Below, in pieces: positions 1 through 8,834 of a stretch of 64,000 bases of DNA. The stretch is taken from the NCBI GenBank assembly GCA_036389255.1, contig DASVQI010000027.1:82463-146462 (forward strand). The letters run 5' to 3'. The notes beneath the pieces were generated by a model that saw only the letters and a list, made by a program, of their open reading frames with translations, was not told the DNA's origin and did not search any database. Numbering within the stretch: the stretch's first letter is position 1; each line of letters opens with the position of its first letter. Made by a program: the position numbers and the translations under genes. The stretch is from JACVRN01 sp036389255. Lineage in GTDB: Bacteria > Acidobacteriota > Blastocatellia > Pyrinomonadales > Pyrinomonadaceae.

Positions 1-1
1 G

Positions 2-205
2 ATAGTGCTTGGCCTGTGGGCGGCTGTCCCGGCGCTCAGGGCCGCCAACTCCGGCCGTGACCGCCTCACAAGGCCGGCGGAGGTCTCTAACATGGAAGCT
101 ATGCAGAACGCCGTGCAGCCCGGTTGGGTGGCTCTGCTGAATCCCTTCATAGGCGCGGCGTGCGTCGTTCTGGGCGCAAGCTTAAGACGCAAGCCGCAAG
201 GCTAA
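2..205 (+). CDS. C-terminal fragment of an unrecognised, probably membrane, protein
   Basis: The frame is open from the window edge to a TAA, so this is the 3' end of a gene that starts upstream. The last 30 or so residues contain a hydrophobic stretch (WVALLNPFIGAACVVLGASL) followed by a basic tail (RRK), which looks like a final membrane helix with a cytoplasmic end. I do not recognise the family. The next gene follows after 69 bases. Whether this is a real coding end or a chance open frame cannot be settled from the fragment. Confidence 0.35.
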   Translation: MVLGLWAAVPALRAANSGRDRLTRPAEVSNMEAMQNAVQPGWVALLNPFIGAACVVLGASLRRKPQG

Positions 206-274
206 AAGCGCTTTCGCATTCTTCATCGAATCTGAAACTTTCAATTATTTCAAACTTAAAGGAGACGAAACAAA

Positions 275-670
275 ATGGCTGAACAAGTGATGTCCAAGAG
301 TGGAACTTTCTGCTGGAACGAGCTGGCGACCAAGGATTTGGGAGCGGCGAAGAGGTTTTACACGGAGCTTCTGGGCTGGCAGTTAGAGGAATCAAACGCG
401 GCCGGAATGTGCTACACAGAGATAGTCGCGGGCGGCGAGCACATAGGGGGCATGTACCAGATGACAACCGGAGACGGCGATGCACCTTCGCACTGGATGT
501 CCTACGTCGAAGTAGAAGACGTGGACGACAGGGCTCAGAAGGCAGCAGAGCTTGGCGGGAAGGTCTGCGTGCCGCCGACCGACATTCCGAACGTGGGTCG
601 TTTCTGCGTCATCACAGACCCCACGGGCGCTACCCTTTCGCTCGTCAAGCTATCAGCCCCCGGCCGGTAG
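275..670 (+). CDS. VOC family protein (glyoxalase/bleomycin-resistance fold)
   Basis: A 131-residue single-module vicinal-oxygen-chelate protein. The N-terminal part (GTFCWNELATKDLGAAKRFY, then TELLGW) is the typical first beta-alpha unit. The C-terminal part (GRFCVITDPTGATLSLVK) is the typical last strand pair ending in the metal-site region. Such proteins bind a divalent metal and act as isomerases, dioxygenases or resistance proteins; the substrate cannot be read from sequence. The start has a good ribosome site (AAAGGAG). A second VOC gene and an SRPBCC gene follow on the same strand, which suggests one small operon. Confidence 0.85.
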   Translation: MAEQVMSKSGTFCWNELATKDLGAAKRFYTELLGWQLEESNAAGMCYTEIVAGGEHIGGMYQMTTGDGDAPSHWMSYVEVEDVDDRAQKAAELGGKVCVPPTDIPNVGRFCVITDPTGATLSLVKLSAPGR

Positions 671-754
671 CCGCCAGTGAATAATCAGAGAGCCACCTGT
701 CCTTTTTAAGTTTTCATTTGAAGCCCACAAGTCTGTTGTTGAAAAGGAGAAAAG

Positions 755-1141
755 ATGTTTCTCGGAATCAGAACAGTCATCTATCACGTAGACGACCTTG
801 AGAAAGCCAAAGAATGGTACACGCGCGCCGCCGGCGTAGCTCCGTATTTCGACCACCCGTGCTACGTAGGCTTTAACGTTGGGGGCTACGAGCTTGGATT
901 AGACCCGGATGGTTCAGACAAAGCTGAAGCGTCAGACAAGGCTGTAGCCTACTGGGGAGTCTTGAATATCAAACAGTCGCTTGAGCGGCTGATTGGCCTT
1001 GGGGCAACCAGACACACGGACGTTCAGGACGTGGGAGAAGGCGTTCTCATGGCGACGGTGCGCGACCCCTTCGGCAACATCTTGGGGATAATCGAGAATC
1101 CGCACTTCTCTCTGGAGAATCGAGGGGGAGGAGCGTCGTGA
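755..1141 (+). CDS. VOC family protein, second copy
   Basis: A 128-residue VOC-fold protein that is clearly different in sequence from the one before it. It begins GIRTVIYHVDDLEKAKEWY and ends with the usual VRDPFGNILGIIENP region. The ribosome site AAAAGGAG sits directly before the ATG. Its stop codon overlaps the GTG start of the next gene by four bases (GTGA), so the two are translationally coupled. Function beyond the fold is unknown; pairing with an SRPBCC protein is common in small detoxification or stress operons, but that is inference. Confidence 0.82.
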   Translation: MFLGIRTVIYHVDDLEKAKEWYTRAAGVAPYFDHPCYVGFNVGGYELGLDPDGSDKAEASDKAVAYWGVLNIKQSLERLIGLGATRHTDVQDVGEGVLMATVRDPFGNILGIIENPHFSLENRGGGAS

Positions 1142-1677
1142 AAAAGAGAAGGCTACTGCTGTGGCTGCTCGCGCCCGTAGCAGCCTTAATCGCTCTGCTT
1201 CTCTTCGTCACGGCTGTCGGCCTCTTGACTCCGCGCCAGCACGTTGCGTCCCGAACGTTGAAGACGCGGCAGTCGCCTGAGACTGTGTGGCGTGCGATTA
1301 CGGATTACGAAGGGCAGCCCGCTTGGCGAAAGGATTTGAAGAGAGTGGAGCGGCTGCCCGACCGCAACGGGCGGGAGGTCTGGCGTGAAGTTTATGAAGA
1401 CGGCTCGCCCTTAACTATGGAGACGGCGGAAGTAGTTCCTCCGAGTCGGCTCGTGCGTATCATAGCGGACGAGGGAGGCCCCTTTTCGGGTCGCTGGGAA
1501 TATGAGATTAAGGCGAACGACACGGCCGGAAGCAGCCTTACCATCACTGAGCGCGGCGAAGTTCCCAACCCCTTCTTCCGTTTCGTCTCGCGCTTCGTGA
1601 TTGGCCACACCTACTTCATGCAGAGATTTCAAAAAGACCTCGCGGCGAAATTCGGTGAAGAGGCTGTCATAGAATGA
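1138..1677 (+). CDS. SRPBCC (START/Bet v1-like) protein with N-terminal membrane anchor
   Basis: 179 residues. Residues 2-30 are a Lys/Arg-led hydrophobic segment (LLLWLLAPVAALIALLLF), a signal anchor. The rest reads as a polyketide-cyclase/SRPBCC ligand-binding domain: an early SPETVWRAITDYEGQPAWR segment, the middle SRLVRIIADE and GRWEYEI strands, and a long C-terminal helix (FMQRFQKDLAAKF). These domains bind hydrophobic ligands in a deep cavity. The GTG start overlaps the previous stop, so it belongs with the two VOC genes. The ligand is unknown. Confidence 0.72.
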   Translation: MKKRRLLLWLLAPVAALIALLLFVTAVGLLTPRQHVASRTLKTRQSPETVWRAITDYEGQPAWRKDLKRVERLPDRNGREVWREVYEDGSPLTMETAEVVPPSRLVRIIADEGGPFSGRWEYEIKANDTAGSSLTITERGEVPNPFFRFVSRFVIGHTYFMQRFQKDLAAKFGEEAVIE

Positions 1678-1788
1678 AGCGCTTTTTAGAGAAGTGCGCG
1701 AGGCTCGAAGCGACCCCGGCGGGCTCCGCGTGGTAAACTTGCAGCCTGTAAAGAATAGAAATTTCCGCCGGGAGAGAACTGTATACCG

Positions 1789-2457
1789 ATGCCCGCAAAG
1801 AACGAGGATTTGCACGGGAATGTGCCGGACACTTCGCAGGTCGCGCTGCTCCTGATTGACGTCATCAACGACATGGAATTCGATACGGGCCGGGAGCTTC
1901 TAAAGCACGCGATGCCTATGGCCCGCCGGCTCGCGGACTTCAAGAGAAGAGCCAAGGAAGCAGGCATAGCCATCATCTACGTCAACGATAATTTCGGCAG
2001 GTGGCAGTCGGACTTCAACAAGATACTGTCGCATTGTCTGGAAGATGATGTCTGCGGAAAGCCTCTAGCGGAGATTTTAAGACCGGAAGAGGATGACTAC
2101 TTTGTCTTGAAGCCTAAGCACTCCGGCTTCTTCTCTACGACTCTGGACACGCTGCTCGAATACTTACAGGCCAAGACGCTTATACTGACGGGGCTGACGG
2201 GCGACATCTGCGTGCTCTTCACGGCGAACGATGCCTACATGCGTGATTTCAATCTGGTCATTCCGTCCGACTGCGTAGCGTCCAGCAACCCGGAGGCAAA
2301 CGAGCATGCGCTCGAATTGATGGCGCGCGTCCTGAAGGCCGACACGACGCCGTCCACTGAGATTGACCTTGAGAAGCTGAAGCAGGAGGCAACGGCCGAA
2401 GCGAACTCCGAGAGCAAGCCTGAGCCGCAGGCCGCGCAGTTCGCTAAAAAGGATTAG
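1789..2457 (+). CDS. Isochorismatase-family cysteine hydrolase
   Basis: A 222-residue hydrolase with the Asp-Lys-Cys catalytic triad of the isochorismatase/nicotinamidase superfamily: D24 in LLIDVINDM, K108 in VLKPKHSGF, and C141 in TGLTGDICV. The family cleaves amides or vinyl ethers through a Cys thioester; the physiological substrate here is not evident. The last 30 residues (EATAEANSESKPEPQ and on) are a low-complexity tail after the core. The gene ends at a strong hairpin shared with the convergent protease gene. Confidence 0.85.
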   Translation: MPAKNEDLHGNVPDTSQVALLLIDVINDMEFDTGRELLKHAMPMARRLADFKRRAKEAGIAIIYVNDNFGRWQSDFNKILSHCLEDDVCGKPLAEILRPEEDDYFVLKPKHSGFFSTTLDTLLEYLQAKTLILTGLTGDICVLFTANDAYMRDFNLVIPSDCVASSNPEANEHALELMARVLKADTTPSTEIDLEKLKQEATAEANSESKPEPQAAQFAKKD

Positions 2458-2481
2458 CCGGAAACCGGTTTAAGAAAAGAG

Positions 2482-2520
2482 AAGGGCCGCTCAAGCTTGA
2501 ATGAGTGGCCCTTTTTCTTT
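2482..2520. terminator. Bidirectional terminator
   Basis: A stem pairs AGGGCCGCTCA with TGAGTGGCCCT (one G-T pair), with T-rich sequence after it on the plus strand. It lies between the 3' ends of the isochorismatase and ctpA genes and can serve both. Confidence 0.8.
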
Positions 2521-2545
2521 TTAAGGATTGCGGCGCGGTGAAGCT

Positions 2546-4270
2546 TTATCTTTGCGCGCGCGCTCTGGCGGCGGCTGATTGCGCCAGCTCGCGTGCGCGT
2601 GGCAGAAGCTCAAGAGCTTTCGTCACCTGCGGGTCGTCCAAGACCAGCACCTCGTCGGCAGTCACTTTGCCGTAAGCAGCCGTGATGATGTTGTAGCGTA
2701 TCTGCTGGGTGATGAAATTCCTGTTGCGGTCAAGATACTGCGGCGTCATCTTCCAGTTCGGGTCTTTCATCACGAAATCCCTGAACGCCTTGAGCAGCGC
2801 GTCCGTCACAGGATAATCGGTCGGCTGCAACTTGCGATTGAACTCTATGGCTCGCTGCACCTTGTAAGCGTCAAAGCCCGCTATGCGCCCGTTGACAAGC
2901 TCGCGCGCGAAGAAGAAGGCCGGGTTAATCAGGCGTGCCTGTGCCGGGCTAATCGTGGACGGCTTGACGTACTGGTCGGGCGCTATCCCGCCGCCGCCAT
3001 AGACCGTGCGTCCCGTGTCGGTCTGTGACGCCGGGCCTGTCTGCTTCTCTTCCTCGCCATCTTGGCGTATGGAGCCGCCGCGAGTGATGTAATTGTAGAA
3101 GCCGCCGTCAGAGTAGTCGCGCTGTATCAGGCGGCCTGAAGGCGTGTAGTACTTGGCGGTCGTCAGCGTCAGGCCAGCGCCGGATTCAAGCGGAAAGATG
3201 CCCTGCACCAATCCCTTGCCGAAGCTGGTTTCACCGACGATGATGGCGCGGTCGTGGTCTTGCATCGCGCCCGCTACGATTTCCGAGGCTGAAGCCGTGT
3301 TGCCGTTAACCAGTATGACGAGCGGCGTCATGTCCGGGTGGTCGTTGTCAGAGTCGTAAGAGCGGTCTAGACGACGCTCGCGCCCCTTCTGCGAGAGAAT
3401 CAACTGCCCGCTTTGCAGAAACTTTTCCGCCACGTGGATAGCCTGGTCAAGAAATCCGCCCGGATTATTGCGCAAGTCCAGAACCAGATACTGCATCCCC
3501 TTCATGTGCAGGAAATCCAGCGCCGCCTGTAGCTCGTCCGTCGTCGTGTAGTTGAAGCCGTGCGTCATGTCTATGTAGCCGACGCCGGGCCTGAGAAGGT
3601 AAGCATCAGGAATCGAAGGCTGGGCCACGGAATCGCGCGTTATCTCAACGCTTTCAGTCCGGCCCGTCGCGGCGCGCTCAAGAGTTATGCTGACGGAAGA
3701 GCCGCGCGGGCCGCGAATCTTGTCGCGCACTTCCAGCGAAGTCTTGCCGCGCATGTTTATGCCGTCCACAGCGATTATCCGGTCACCGAAGCGAAGCCCC
3801 GCGCGATAGGCGGGCGAATCTTCGAAGGTCGAAAGAATAAACGTGTCGTTCTGCTCGCCCTGACGCTGGTTGCCTATGCTTGCTCCTATTCCGTAATACT
3901 CCGAGCGCTGATCCGTTCTCAGCTCCTCGTACTCTTTGCGGTCGTAGTAGTTCGAGTGCGGGTCAAGCGTGCGCAGCATGCCGATGATGGAAGACTTGAA
4001 GACGGAGTTATAATCCAGCCTGCTTCCGTCAACGTAGTTGTCCCGCACGATGTTCAGCGCCTCATCGAAGCTTCGCTGAACGCTTGCCGCCTCCGGGCTG
4101 AGCGTGCGCGAGCGCAGGCCCCTTGCGCGTCCCGAAGAGGGCGCGGTCGCAGAAGTGCGGTCTGAGCCGCTTCCGGCGCGTCCCTGTGTCTGCTGCCCTG
4201 AAATTAATGCTGGAGAAAGAAGTGTAAAGACGAGAAGCGCTGCGAGCGCCGACGACAATCGCTGTTTCAC
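2546..4270 (-). CDS. ctpA: S41 C-terminal processing peptidase (CtpA/Tsp-like)
   Basis: A 574-residue exported protease. A signal peptide (residues 1-25) is followed by a low-complexity linker, an N-terminal helical segment, a PDZ domain at roughly 125-205, and the tail-specific protease core. The Ser/Lys dyad is visible as S327 in NTASASE and K352 in TSFGKGLVQ, with the usual 25-residue spacing. The family trims C-termini of periplasmic proteins. The start is GTG with AGAGGG ten bases upstream. The C-terminal 130 residues are an extra helical region. The gene converges on the isochorismatase gene. Confidence 0.93.
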   Translation of the reverse strand: MKQRLSSALAALLVFTLLSPALISGQQTQGRAGSGSDRTSATAPSSGRARGLRSRTLSPEAASVQRSFDEALNIVRDNYVDGSRLDYNSVFKSSIIGMLRTLDPHSNYYDRKEYEELRTDQRSEYYGIGASIGNQRQGEQNDTFILSTFEDSPAYRAGLRFGDRIIAVDGINMRGKTSLEVRDKIRGPRGSSVSITLERAATGRTESVEITRDSVAQPSIPDAYLLRPGVGYIDMTHGFNYTTTDELQAALDFLHMKGMQYLVLDLRNNPGGFLDQAIHVAEKFLQSGQLILSQKGRERRLDRSYDSDNDHPDMTPLVILVNGNTASASEIVAGAMQDHDRAIIVGETSFGKGLVQGIFPLESGAGLTLTTAKYYTPSGRLIQRDYSDGGFYNYITRGGSIRQDGEEEKQTGPASQTDTGRTVYGGGGIAPDQYVKPSTISPAQARLINPAFFFARELVNGRIAGFDAYKVQRAIEFNRKLQPTDYPVTDALLKAFRDFVMKDPNWKMTPQYLDRNRNFITQQIRYNIITAAYGKVTADEVLVLDDPQVTKALELLPRARELAQSAAARARAQR

Positions 4271-4416
4271 TACGATAAAACCCTCTTAAAAGCTGAGTAG
4301 GATAAACCTGTTTCCGGGGGATTTGAGCCGCACGCTGGATGCGACGGGAAGAGGCCGAGCCTTCCTGTTTGCATAGTACACGGATGCGGGCGAGGCAGGC
4401 AAGTTTGGCACAGAAT

Positions 4417-4507
4417 GGGGGCCGGGGGTCAGGGGTTGGGGGATGGATAAAGAAAGACAATCTCTCTTTCTTTTCATCATCCCCTAGCCCCTATCCCCGA
4501 ACCCCTC
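4417..4507. repeat. Intergenic inverted repeat built from 7-nt C/G-rich units
   Basis: Inside the 345-base divergent gap between ctpA and the GAF gene. The left arm has G-rich heptamers (GGGGGTC, AGGGGTT, GGGGGAT). The right arm has complementary heptamers (CCCCTAG, CCCCTAT, CCCCGAA, CCCCTCT), separated by AAGAAAGA/TCTTTCTT. It can fold as a long imperfect hairpin. The rest of the gap shows no gene; promoters for both neighbours must lie here but no convincing box pair was found. Confidence 0.7.
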
Positions 4508-4615
4508 TTTTCTTGTACAATGGCGCACTTTGTAGCGGCATCGTAGAGTCTGGATGCCGGGCTCCGCTCGCTGGCGGGCGCTTTTGTTTACTCCCCTTTG
4601 TGAAGAGAAAAGCTT

Positions 4616-5482
4616 ATGGCTACCAAGAAGAGCACCAAATCGAAATCGGACAAGAAGCGGGCGAAGGCAGACGGGAAGCGAAAAACCAAGGGAGCGGCCG
4701 ATTCCCTTGAGGACTATCTGAAGAGTGCCGTGCGCGCAGTGGAAGTCGCAGACCTCTTGACCATCCCCCTGACGCACTCAATCCAGAATCTGCTACAGCT
4801 AGCCGCGCAATCCCTTAACGCCGACGCAGCCTCCGTGCTGGTGCGCGACGGCGACGAAGGCGGCTTGAAGTTTCTGGTCGCCATAGGCCCCGTCGCGGAC
4901 AAGCTGATGGACATCAGGATTCCGCCGGGGCGCGGCGTGGTGGGCTTTGTCTTCCAGTCGGGCCAGCCCATGGCGGTTGACGTGTCGCAAGACCCTAACT
5001 TTTACCCGATAGTAGATTCTGCGACCGGCTACCGCACGTTGATTACGCTGGCGACGCCCCTGCGGGTTGGCGCTGAGGCCGTAGGCGTGTTGCAGTTCGT
5101 GAACAGGCCCGGCTGGGAGCACTTGCCGGAGGGCACGCCCGCAGAAGCCTTCACGCCCGAAGACATGGAGAAGGCGGCCTACTTCGCGGACGCCATCGCG
5201 GCGCTCGTTGACGCGCACGAGACGGCGAGCCTCGTTGAGACGCTGTTCGAGCTTTCCATCAAGAGCGCGGGCGGCGGCCACGAGATAGGCAACGCCCTGC
5301 GCAAGTGGCTCTCAGAGGTGAGAACCGCGCCGGAGCACAAAGACCTGATGGCGCTCGCCATCTCCCTGCGCGACATAGCCAGCCGTGGCGACGCCGAACG
5401 ACAGCTTTGCCGCGAAGTGCTAGATTCGCTCGCCCGCTACACGGAGCGCGGCGCGTTCAGCACCACCTACATGAGCTTTTAA
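4616..5482 (+). CDS. GAF-domain protein
   Basis: 288 residues. The first 28 are a Lys-rich tail (ATKKSTKSKSDKKRAKADGK). Residues about 45-205 form a GAF domain, with a helix, then ASVLVRDGDEGGLKFLVAIG, the RIPPGRGVVGFVFQSGQPMA segment, and TPLRVGAEAVGVLQFVNR. A C-terminal helical region of 85 residues follows with no recognisable output domain. GAF domains sense small ligands or dimerise. The gene is 42 bases upstream of a subtilase gene on the same strand, so the two are probably co-transcribed; a regulatory link between them is inference. Confidence 0.82.
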   Translation: MATKKSTKSKSDKKRAKADGKRKTKGAADSLEDYLKSAVRAVEVADLLTIPLTHSIQNLLQLAAQSLNADAASVLVRDGDEGGLKFLVAIGPVADKLMDIRIPPGRGVVGFVFQSGQPMAVDVSQDPNFYPIVDSATGYRTLITLATPLRVGAEAVGVLQFVNRPGWEHLPEGTPAEAFTPEDMEKAAYFADAIAALVDAHETASLVETLFELSIKSAGGGHEIGNALRKWLSEVRTAPEHKDLMALAISLRDIASRGDAERQLCREVLDSLARYTERGAFSTTYMSF

Positions 5483-5524
5483 TCCGAGGCTTTAGTGGAA
5501 TCAATTTCAGGAGAATGAGACGAG

Positions 5525-6343
5525 ATGGCGCAGTCTGATCCGGCGATGGAAGCGGCCAACGCGCTCAAGGATTTGTGGGGAGGAATAACACCTGATTCCA
5601 CATGGCAGGGGCGCACGGGAAAAGGTGTGCGCGTCGCGGTCGTAGATAGCGGGATAGACGTGCGCCACCCCGCGCTTCAGGATAAAGTCAAAGAGTCCGT
5701 AGAAGCCGTGGTAGAGAATGGCAAGGTCGTCTTTCGTCCTTCCACTTCCGGCGATCAGGCGGGACACGGCACGGCCTGCGCGGGCATCATCACAGAGGTT
5801 GCGCCCGATGTTGAGCTTCACAGCGTAAAAGTTCTGGGGCCGAACGCTTCCGGCTCCGGCGACATGTTTCTGGCCGGGCTGGATTACGCCATACGCAACA
5901 AGATGCAGGTGGTCAATCTCTCTCTGGGGACGACCAAGCCGCAGTACTTCGGCCCCCTGCATGACCTGCTCGACCGCGCCTATCACGCGGGCTGCATACT
6001 GGTGGCGGCTGCCAACAACCTGCCGCAGCCAAGCTATCCTTCCATCTTCTCATCCTCGCTCGTCTCTGTAGTCAAGCGGGAGGGCGGCGACCCCTTCAAC
6101 TTCGGCTACCGCTACGGCGAAGTAATAGAGCTTGTAGCGCCGGGCGTTCAGGTGCGTACGACATGGCCGGGCGGAGGTTACCGTCAGGTCACAGGCAACA
6201 GCTTCGCCTGTCCCTATATAGCCGGAATCATTGCGCTCATTATGGAAGCCTACCCGACCCTGACGCCCTTTCAGGTCAAGAGCATCCTTTTCGCCATAGC
6301 CAGCCGCAACAAGCAGAAGGCCGAAGCCGCGCCGAAAGAATAG
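5525..6343 (+). CDS. S8 family serine peptidase (small cytoplasmic subtilase)
   Basis: A 272-residue subtilisin-fold protease with a complete catalytic triad: D41 in AVVDSGID, H81 in AGHGTACAG, and S226 in GNSFACPYIAG. The oxyanion-hole Asn is in AAANNLP (164-165). The Ser motif differs from the textbook GTSMATP. There is no signal peptide and no propeptide-sized N-terminus, so it probably acts in the cytoplasm. It follows the GAF gene and ends four bases before a hairpin shared with the convergent ABC exporter gene. It is a possible maturation protease for the peptides encoded nearby, but that rests on position only. Confidence 0.88.
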   Translation: MAQSDPAMEAANALKDLWGGITPDSTWQGRTGKGVRVAVVDSGIDVRHPALQDKVKESVEAVVENGKVVFRPSTSGDQAGHGTACAGIITEVAPDVELHSVKVLGPNASGSGDMFLAGLDYAIRNKMQVVNLSLGTTKPQYFGPLHDLLDRAYHAGCILVAAANNLPQPSYPSIFSSSLVSVVKREGGDPFNFGYRYGEVIELVAPGVQVRTTWPGGGYRQVTGNSFACPYIAGIIALIMEAYPTLTPFQVKSILFAIASRNKQKAEAAPKE

Positions 6344-6346
6344 AAA

Positions 6347-6379
6347 GAGATTGATTCATCGGTTCATTGAATCAATCTC
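6347..6379. terminator. Convergent hairpin of the GATTGATTC repeat family
   Basis: GAGATTGATTCA pairs perfectly with TGAATCAATCTC around a nine-base loop. It fills the gap between the subtilase and ABC exporter 3' ends. The same ATTGATTC unit recurs at 9207, 35285 and 61671. Confidence 0.7.
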
Positions 6380-6380
6380 C

Positions 6381-8561
6381 TTACATTCCCATTCCGCCGG
6401 GCATGCCCATGGCCATGCCGCTCGCCGCCATGTCGCTCGCTGGGTCTTCGCGCTTACGAAGCAGAGCAGGGTCAACGTTCTTCAGCTCATAGAGAGTCTT
6501 ATACAAGCCTTCTCTCTTGATTAGCTCTTCGTGCGTCCCTTCGTCCGCCACCCTCCCCTGATTGAGCACTATGATGCGGTCTGAGACGGCTGCCACGAAG
6601 TTCAGGTCGTGGCTGATGACGACGCAGGTGCGACGATTCTGCTTGTCCTGCGCGTACTCGCGTATGACTTGAATGAGGCGGTTGCGTTGGTCTGCGTCCA
6701 AGTTCTCCGTGGGCTCGTCCAGCAGTAGAACTTCAGGATTGCGCAGGAGACAACGCGCCAGCGCAATCAGACGCTTCTGCCCGCCGGAAGGAACCTGCAC
6801 GTCAACAATCGTGTTGTACCCCTGACTAAACTTCGTCGTGATGACATCGTGAATGTGCGCCGTGCGGCAGGCCCAGACAATCTCGCCGTCCTGCGCGTCG
6901 GCTTTGCCGAGCCTGACGTTCTCTCTTATGGTGTCCTTCAGGAAGAAGGGGAACTGCGAGAGCTTTGAGACTTGCGAGCGCAAGGACTGAAGCGTCACGT
7001 CCGAGATGTCGTAACCATCAATCGTGATGCGCCCCTGCTCCGGCTCCAGAAAGCGCAGCAGCAGGTTCATAATCGTAGACTTGCCGCAGCCTATTGGCCC
7101 AACGAGCGAAATCGTTTCGCCTTCACGAATCTCGAACGAGATGTCGTTCAGAATCTTCTGCTGCGGCGTGTAGCCGAAGGTCACGTTCTCAAATTTCACG
7201 TTGCCGTGAACGGTCGGCAGAGCTTGCGCGCCCGGCTTCTCCTGAACTGTCGGGCGGGTGTCCAGCAACTGGTAGGTTCCGACTATGCCGGGCACGAGCG
7301 ACTGGTATGTCGTGTAAGACATAATCACTCGCTGGACGGGCGCGAACATCGCGGGCACGAAGCCTATGAAGACAATCAGGCTGGCTAGAGTCAGCCCGAA
7401 GGCGTTGCCGAAGAGAATCCCTACCAGAAGCACCACCGCCGTAGAGACTGCCACGTAAACCTGCGAGCTGGTGTTGCTGACGTGCATCCATATGAGCATG
7501 CGCGCGGTCGAGTTGGCTACGGCACGCGCCGCCTGATTGAAGCGATGGCTGCGACGGGCCTGCGCGTTGAAGACCTGTATGTCGGCCATGCCGCTTATGG
7601 ATTCTTCAAGCTCTGCGTTTAAGTCCCGGTTGTTCATCATCATCTGGTTGGCGCTTGATTCCAGCTTCTTCATGGTGAAGCGGAAGAGGAAGAAAGCGAA
7701 CGGCCCGAGGATGAGCGCAACGATGGTCATCTGCCAGCTAAGGCCAATCAGGTAGGCCAGAGCTATGACGAGCGAGATTACGTCCACGAGCGGCGAGAGC
7801 AGAACCTGCGTGAGCAGCTTCTGCACGCTCTGCGTCTCAATCAGCACGCGCGGCATCAGCCCGCCCGTCTGCGCGCCTGTGAAAAAGTCCAGCGAGAGAG
7901 TTTGCAAGTGGTCGTAGACCTGCTGTTGAATCTCCACGTCCAGCGACTGCTCAAGCAGCGTCATGCGCCACTGCTGCACCAGATGTAGGAGCACCGACAG
8001 GATGGAGGCGAGCGCCCAGATGATGAAGATAGTCGTAAACGAGAGCGGCGTCGCAAGATAGTCTTCAAAGACATACTCGCGCAGGGCCTCGGGCTTGTTG
8101 TAGAGCGAGCCGGGCATGCTCCACACGCCGTCCCAAGTGTTCTGCGCCGCAGCCTCGCCCAAGATTTGTATCAGGGGGCCGAAAGACGCGCTCACAAGGA
8201 AGGGCGCGAGCGAGACGACCAGCATCAGCACCAGCGAAAGGCCAAGCTGAAGCTTGTATTTCCCCAGAAGCTTGAGGGCACGGCCAAGGTAAGGCCACGC
8301 GCTCATCTGCTGGGGCATGGCTGCCTCGGGCGGGCCGTCGCCTCCCGGCATTCCTTGCGCGGCCATGAAGCCGGGCGGCAGCTCTTCAGCCGAGCCGAAA
8401 TCATCCGGGCCTGCGGCTATCATCTCTGCGGGCGGCCCGTCTGGCGGCGGCCCCGGCGGCCAATCTCCCGGCGGTACGCCACCGTCGGGTGGCCCGAATG
8501 GCGGCCCTCCCGACGGCGGGCCCTGTGGCGGCGGAGGCATCTGTTTCGGATTGTCAGGCAT
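6381..8561 (-). CDS. ABC exporter (fused TMD-NBD), cassette copy 1
   Basis: 726 residues. Residues 1-85 are a Pro/Gly/Met-rich low-complexity region. About 88-425 is a six-helix type I exporter membrane domain, and about 452-690 the ATPase. Visible motifs are Walker A GPIGCGKST (488-496), Q-loop LSQFPF, signature PSGGQ (591-595, Pro for the usual Leu), Walker B VLLLDEP (611-617) and H-loop H651. There is no C39 peptidase domain, so it should export already processed or unprocessed cargo. The C-terminus is Gly/Met-rich (GMAMGMPGGMGM). It lies 273 bases after a precursor-like peptide gene, its likely substrate. It closely resembles the copy at 10623-12761, with a 74-nt identical tract. Confidence 0.9.
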   Translation of the reverse strand: MPDNPKQMPPPPQGPPSGGPPFGPPDGGVPPGDWPPGPPPDGPPAEMIAAGPDDFGSAEELPPGFMAAQGMPGGDGPPEAAMPQQMSAWPYLGRALKLLGKYKLQLGLSLVLMLVVSLAPFLVSASFGPLIQILGEAAAQNTWDGVWSMPGSLYNKPEALREYVFEDYLATPLSFTTIFIIWALASILSVLLHLVQQWRMTLLEQSLDVEIQQQVYDHLQTLSLDFFTGAQTGGLMPRVLIETQSVQKLLTQVLLSPLVDVISLVIALAYLIGLSWQMTIVALILGPFAFFLFRFTMKKLESSANQMMMNNRDLNAELEESISGMADIQVFNAQARRSHRFNQAARAVANSTARMLIWMHVSNTSSQVYVAVSTAVVLLVGILFGNAFGLTLASLIVFIGFVPAMFAPVQRVIMSYTTYQSLVPGIVGTYQLLDTRPTVQEKPGAQALPTVHGNVKFENVTFGYTPQQKILNDISFEIREGETISLVGPIGCGKSTIMNLLLRFLEPEQGRITIDGYDISDVTLQSLRSQVSKLSQFPFFLKDTIRENVRLGKADAQDGEIVWACRTAHIHDVITTKFSQGYNTIVDVQVPSGGQKRLIALARCLLRNPEVLLLDEPTENLDADQRNRLIQVIREYAQDKQNRRTCVVISHDLNFVAAVSDRIIVLNQGRVADEGTHEELIKREGLYKTLYELKNVDPALLRKREDPASDMAASGMAMGMPGGMGM

Positions 8562-8705
8562 AGGGTCAGAGTCCTTCAGACGTGTGCGTTGATGATTCAG
8601 TTAAGAATGAATGCTGTCAGAGAGGGATAAAAAATTCAAGTCGGAACGCACGCGCCGCAATGGATTATCGAAGGTCGTCTAGAAGCAGGTAGCGCTTTAA
8701 TGCAA

Positions 8706-8742
8706 CAGGTGGAAAGAGCCGCTGAAAGCTTCTTTCCACCTG
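8706..8742 (-). promoter_or_regulatory. Hairpin between peptide gene 1 and its exporter
   Basis: Perfect 12-bp inverted repeat (CAGGTGGAAAGA / TCTTTCCACCTG) with a 13-base loop, 92 bases after the peptide stop and 144 before the exporter start. No U-run follows on the minus strand, so it looks more like an mRNA-stabilising or partial-termination element than a full terminator. A related hairpin occupies the same junction in the second cassette (12896-12939). Confidence 0.65.
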
Positions 8743-8834
8743 CCATTTTCTTTGATTGCCGGGCGGGCACGTTGCCAGCGCTCATCGCTCAGCAAACGGG
8801 CTGCCCGGTTAGCTCGGAGCTTGCGCCCGCGTGA

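Noticed and set aside
4616..5482. GAF protein considered as a phosphodiesterase or histidine kinase fragment
   Set aside because: No HATPase, GGDEF, EAL or HD motifs follow the GAF domain, and both gene ends are clean, so it is described only as a GAF protein.
8166..8630. Plus-strand 154-codon frame and similar long frames opposite the exporter genes
   Set aside because: GC-rich coding DNA produces long antisense frames. The exporter motifs on the minus strand are decisive and the antisense product is Arg/His-rich.
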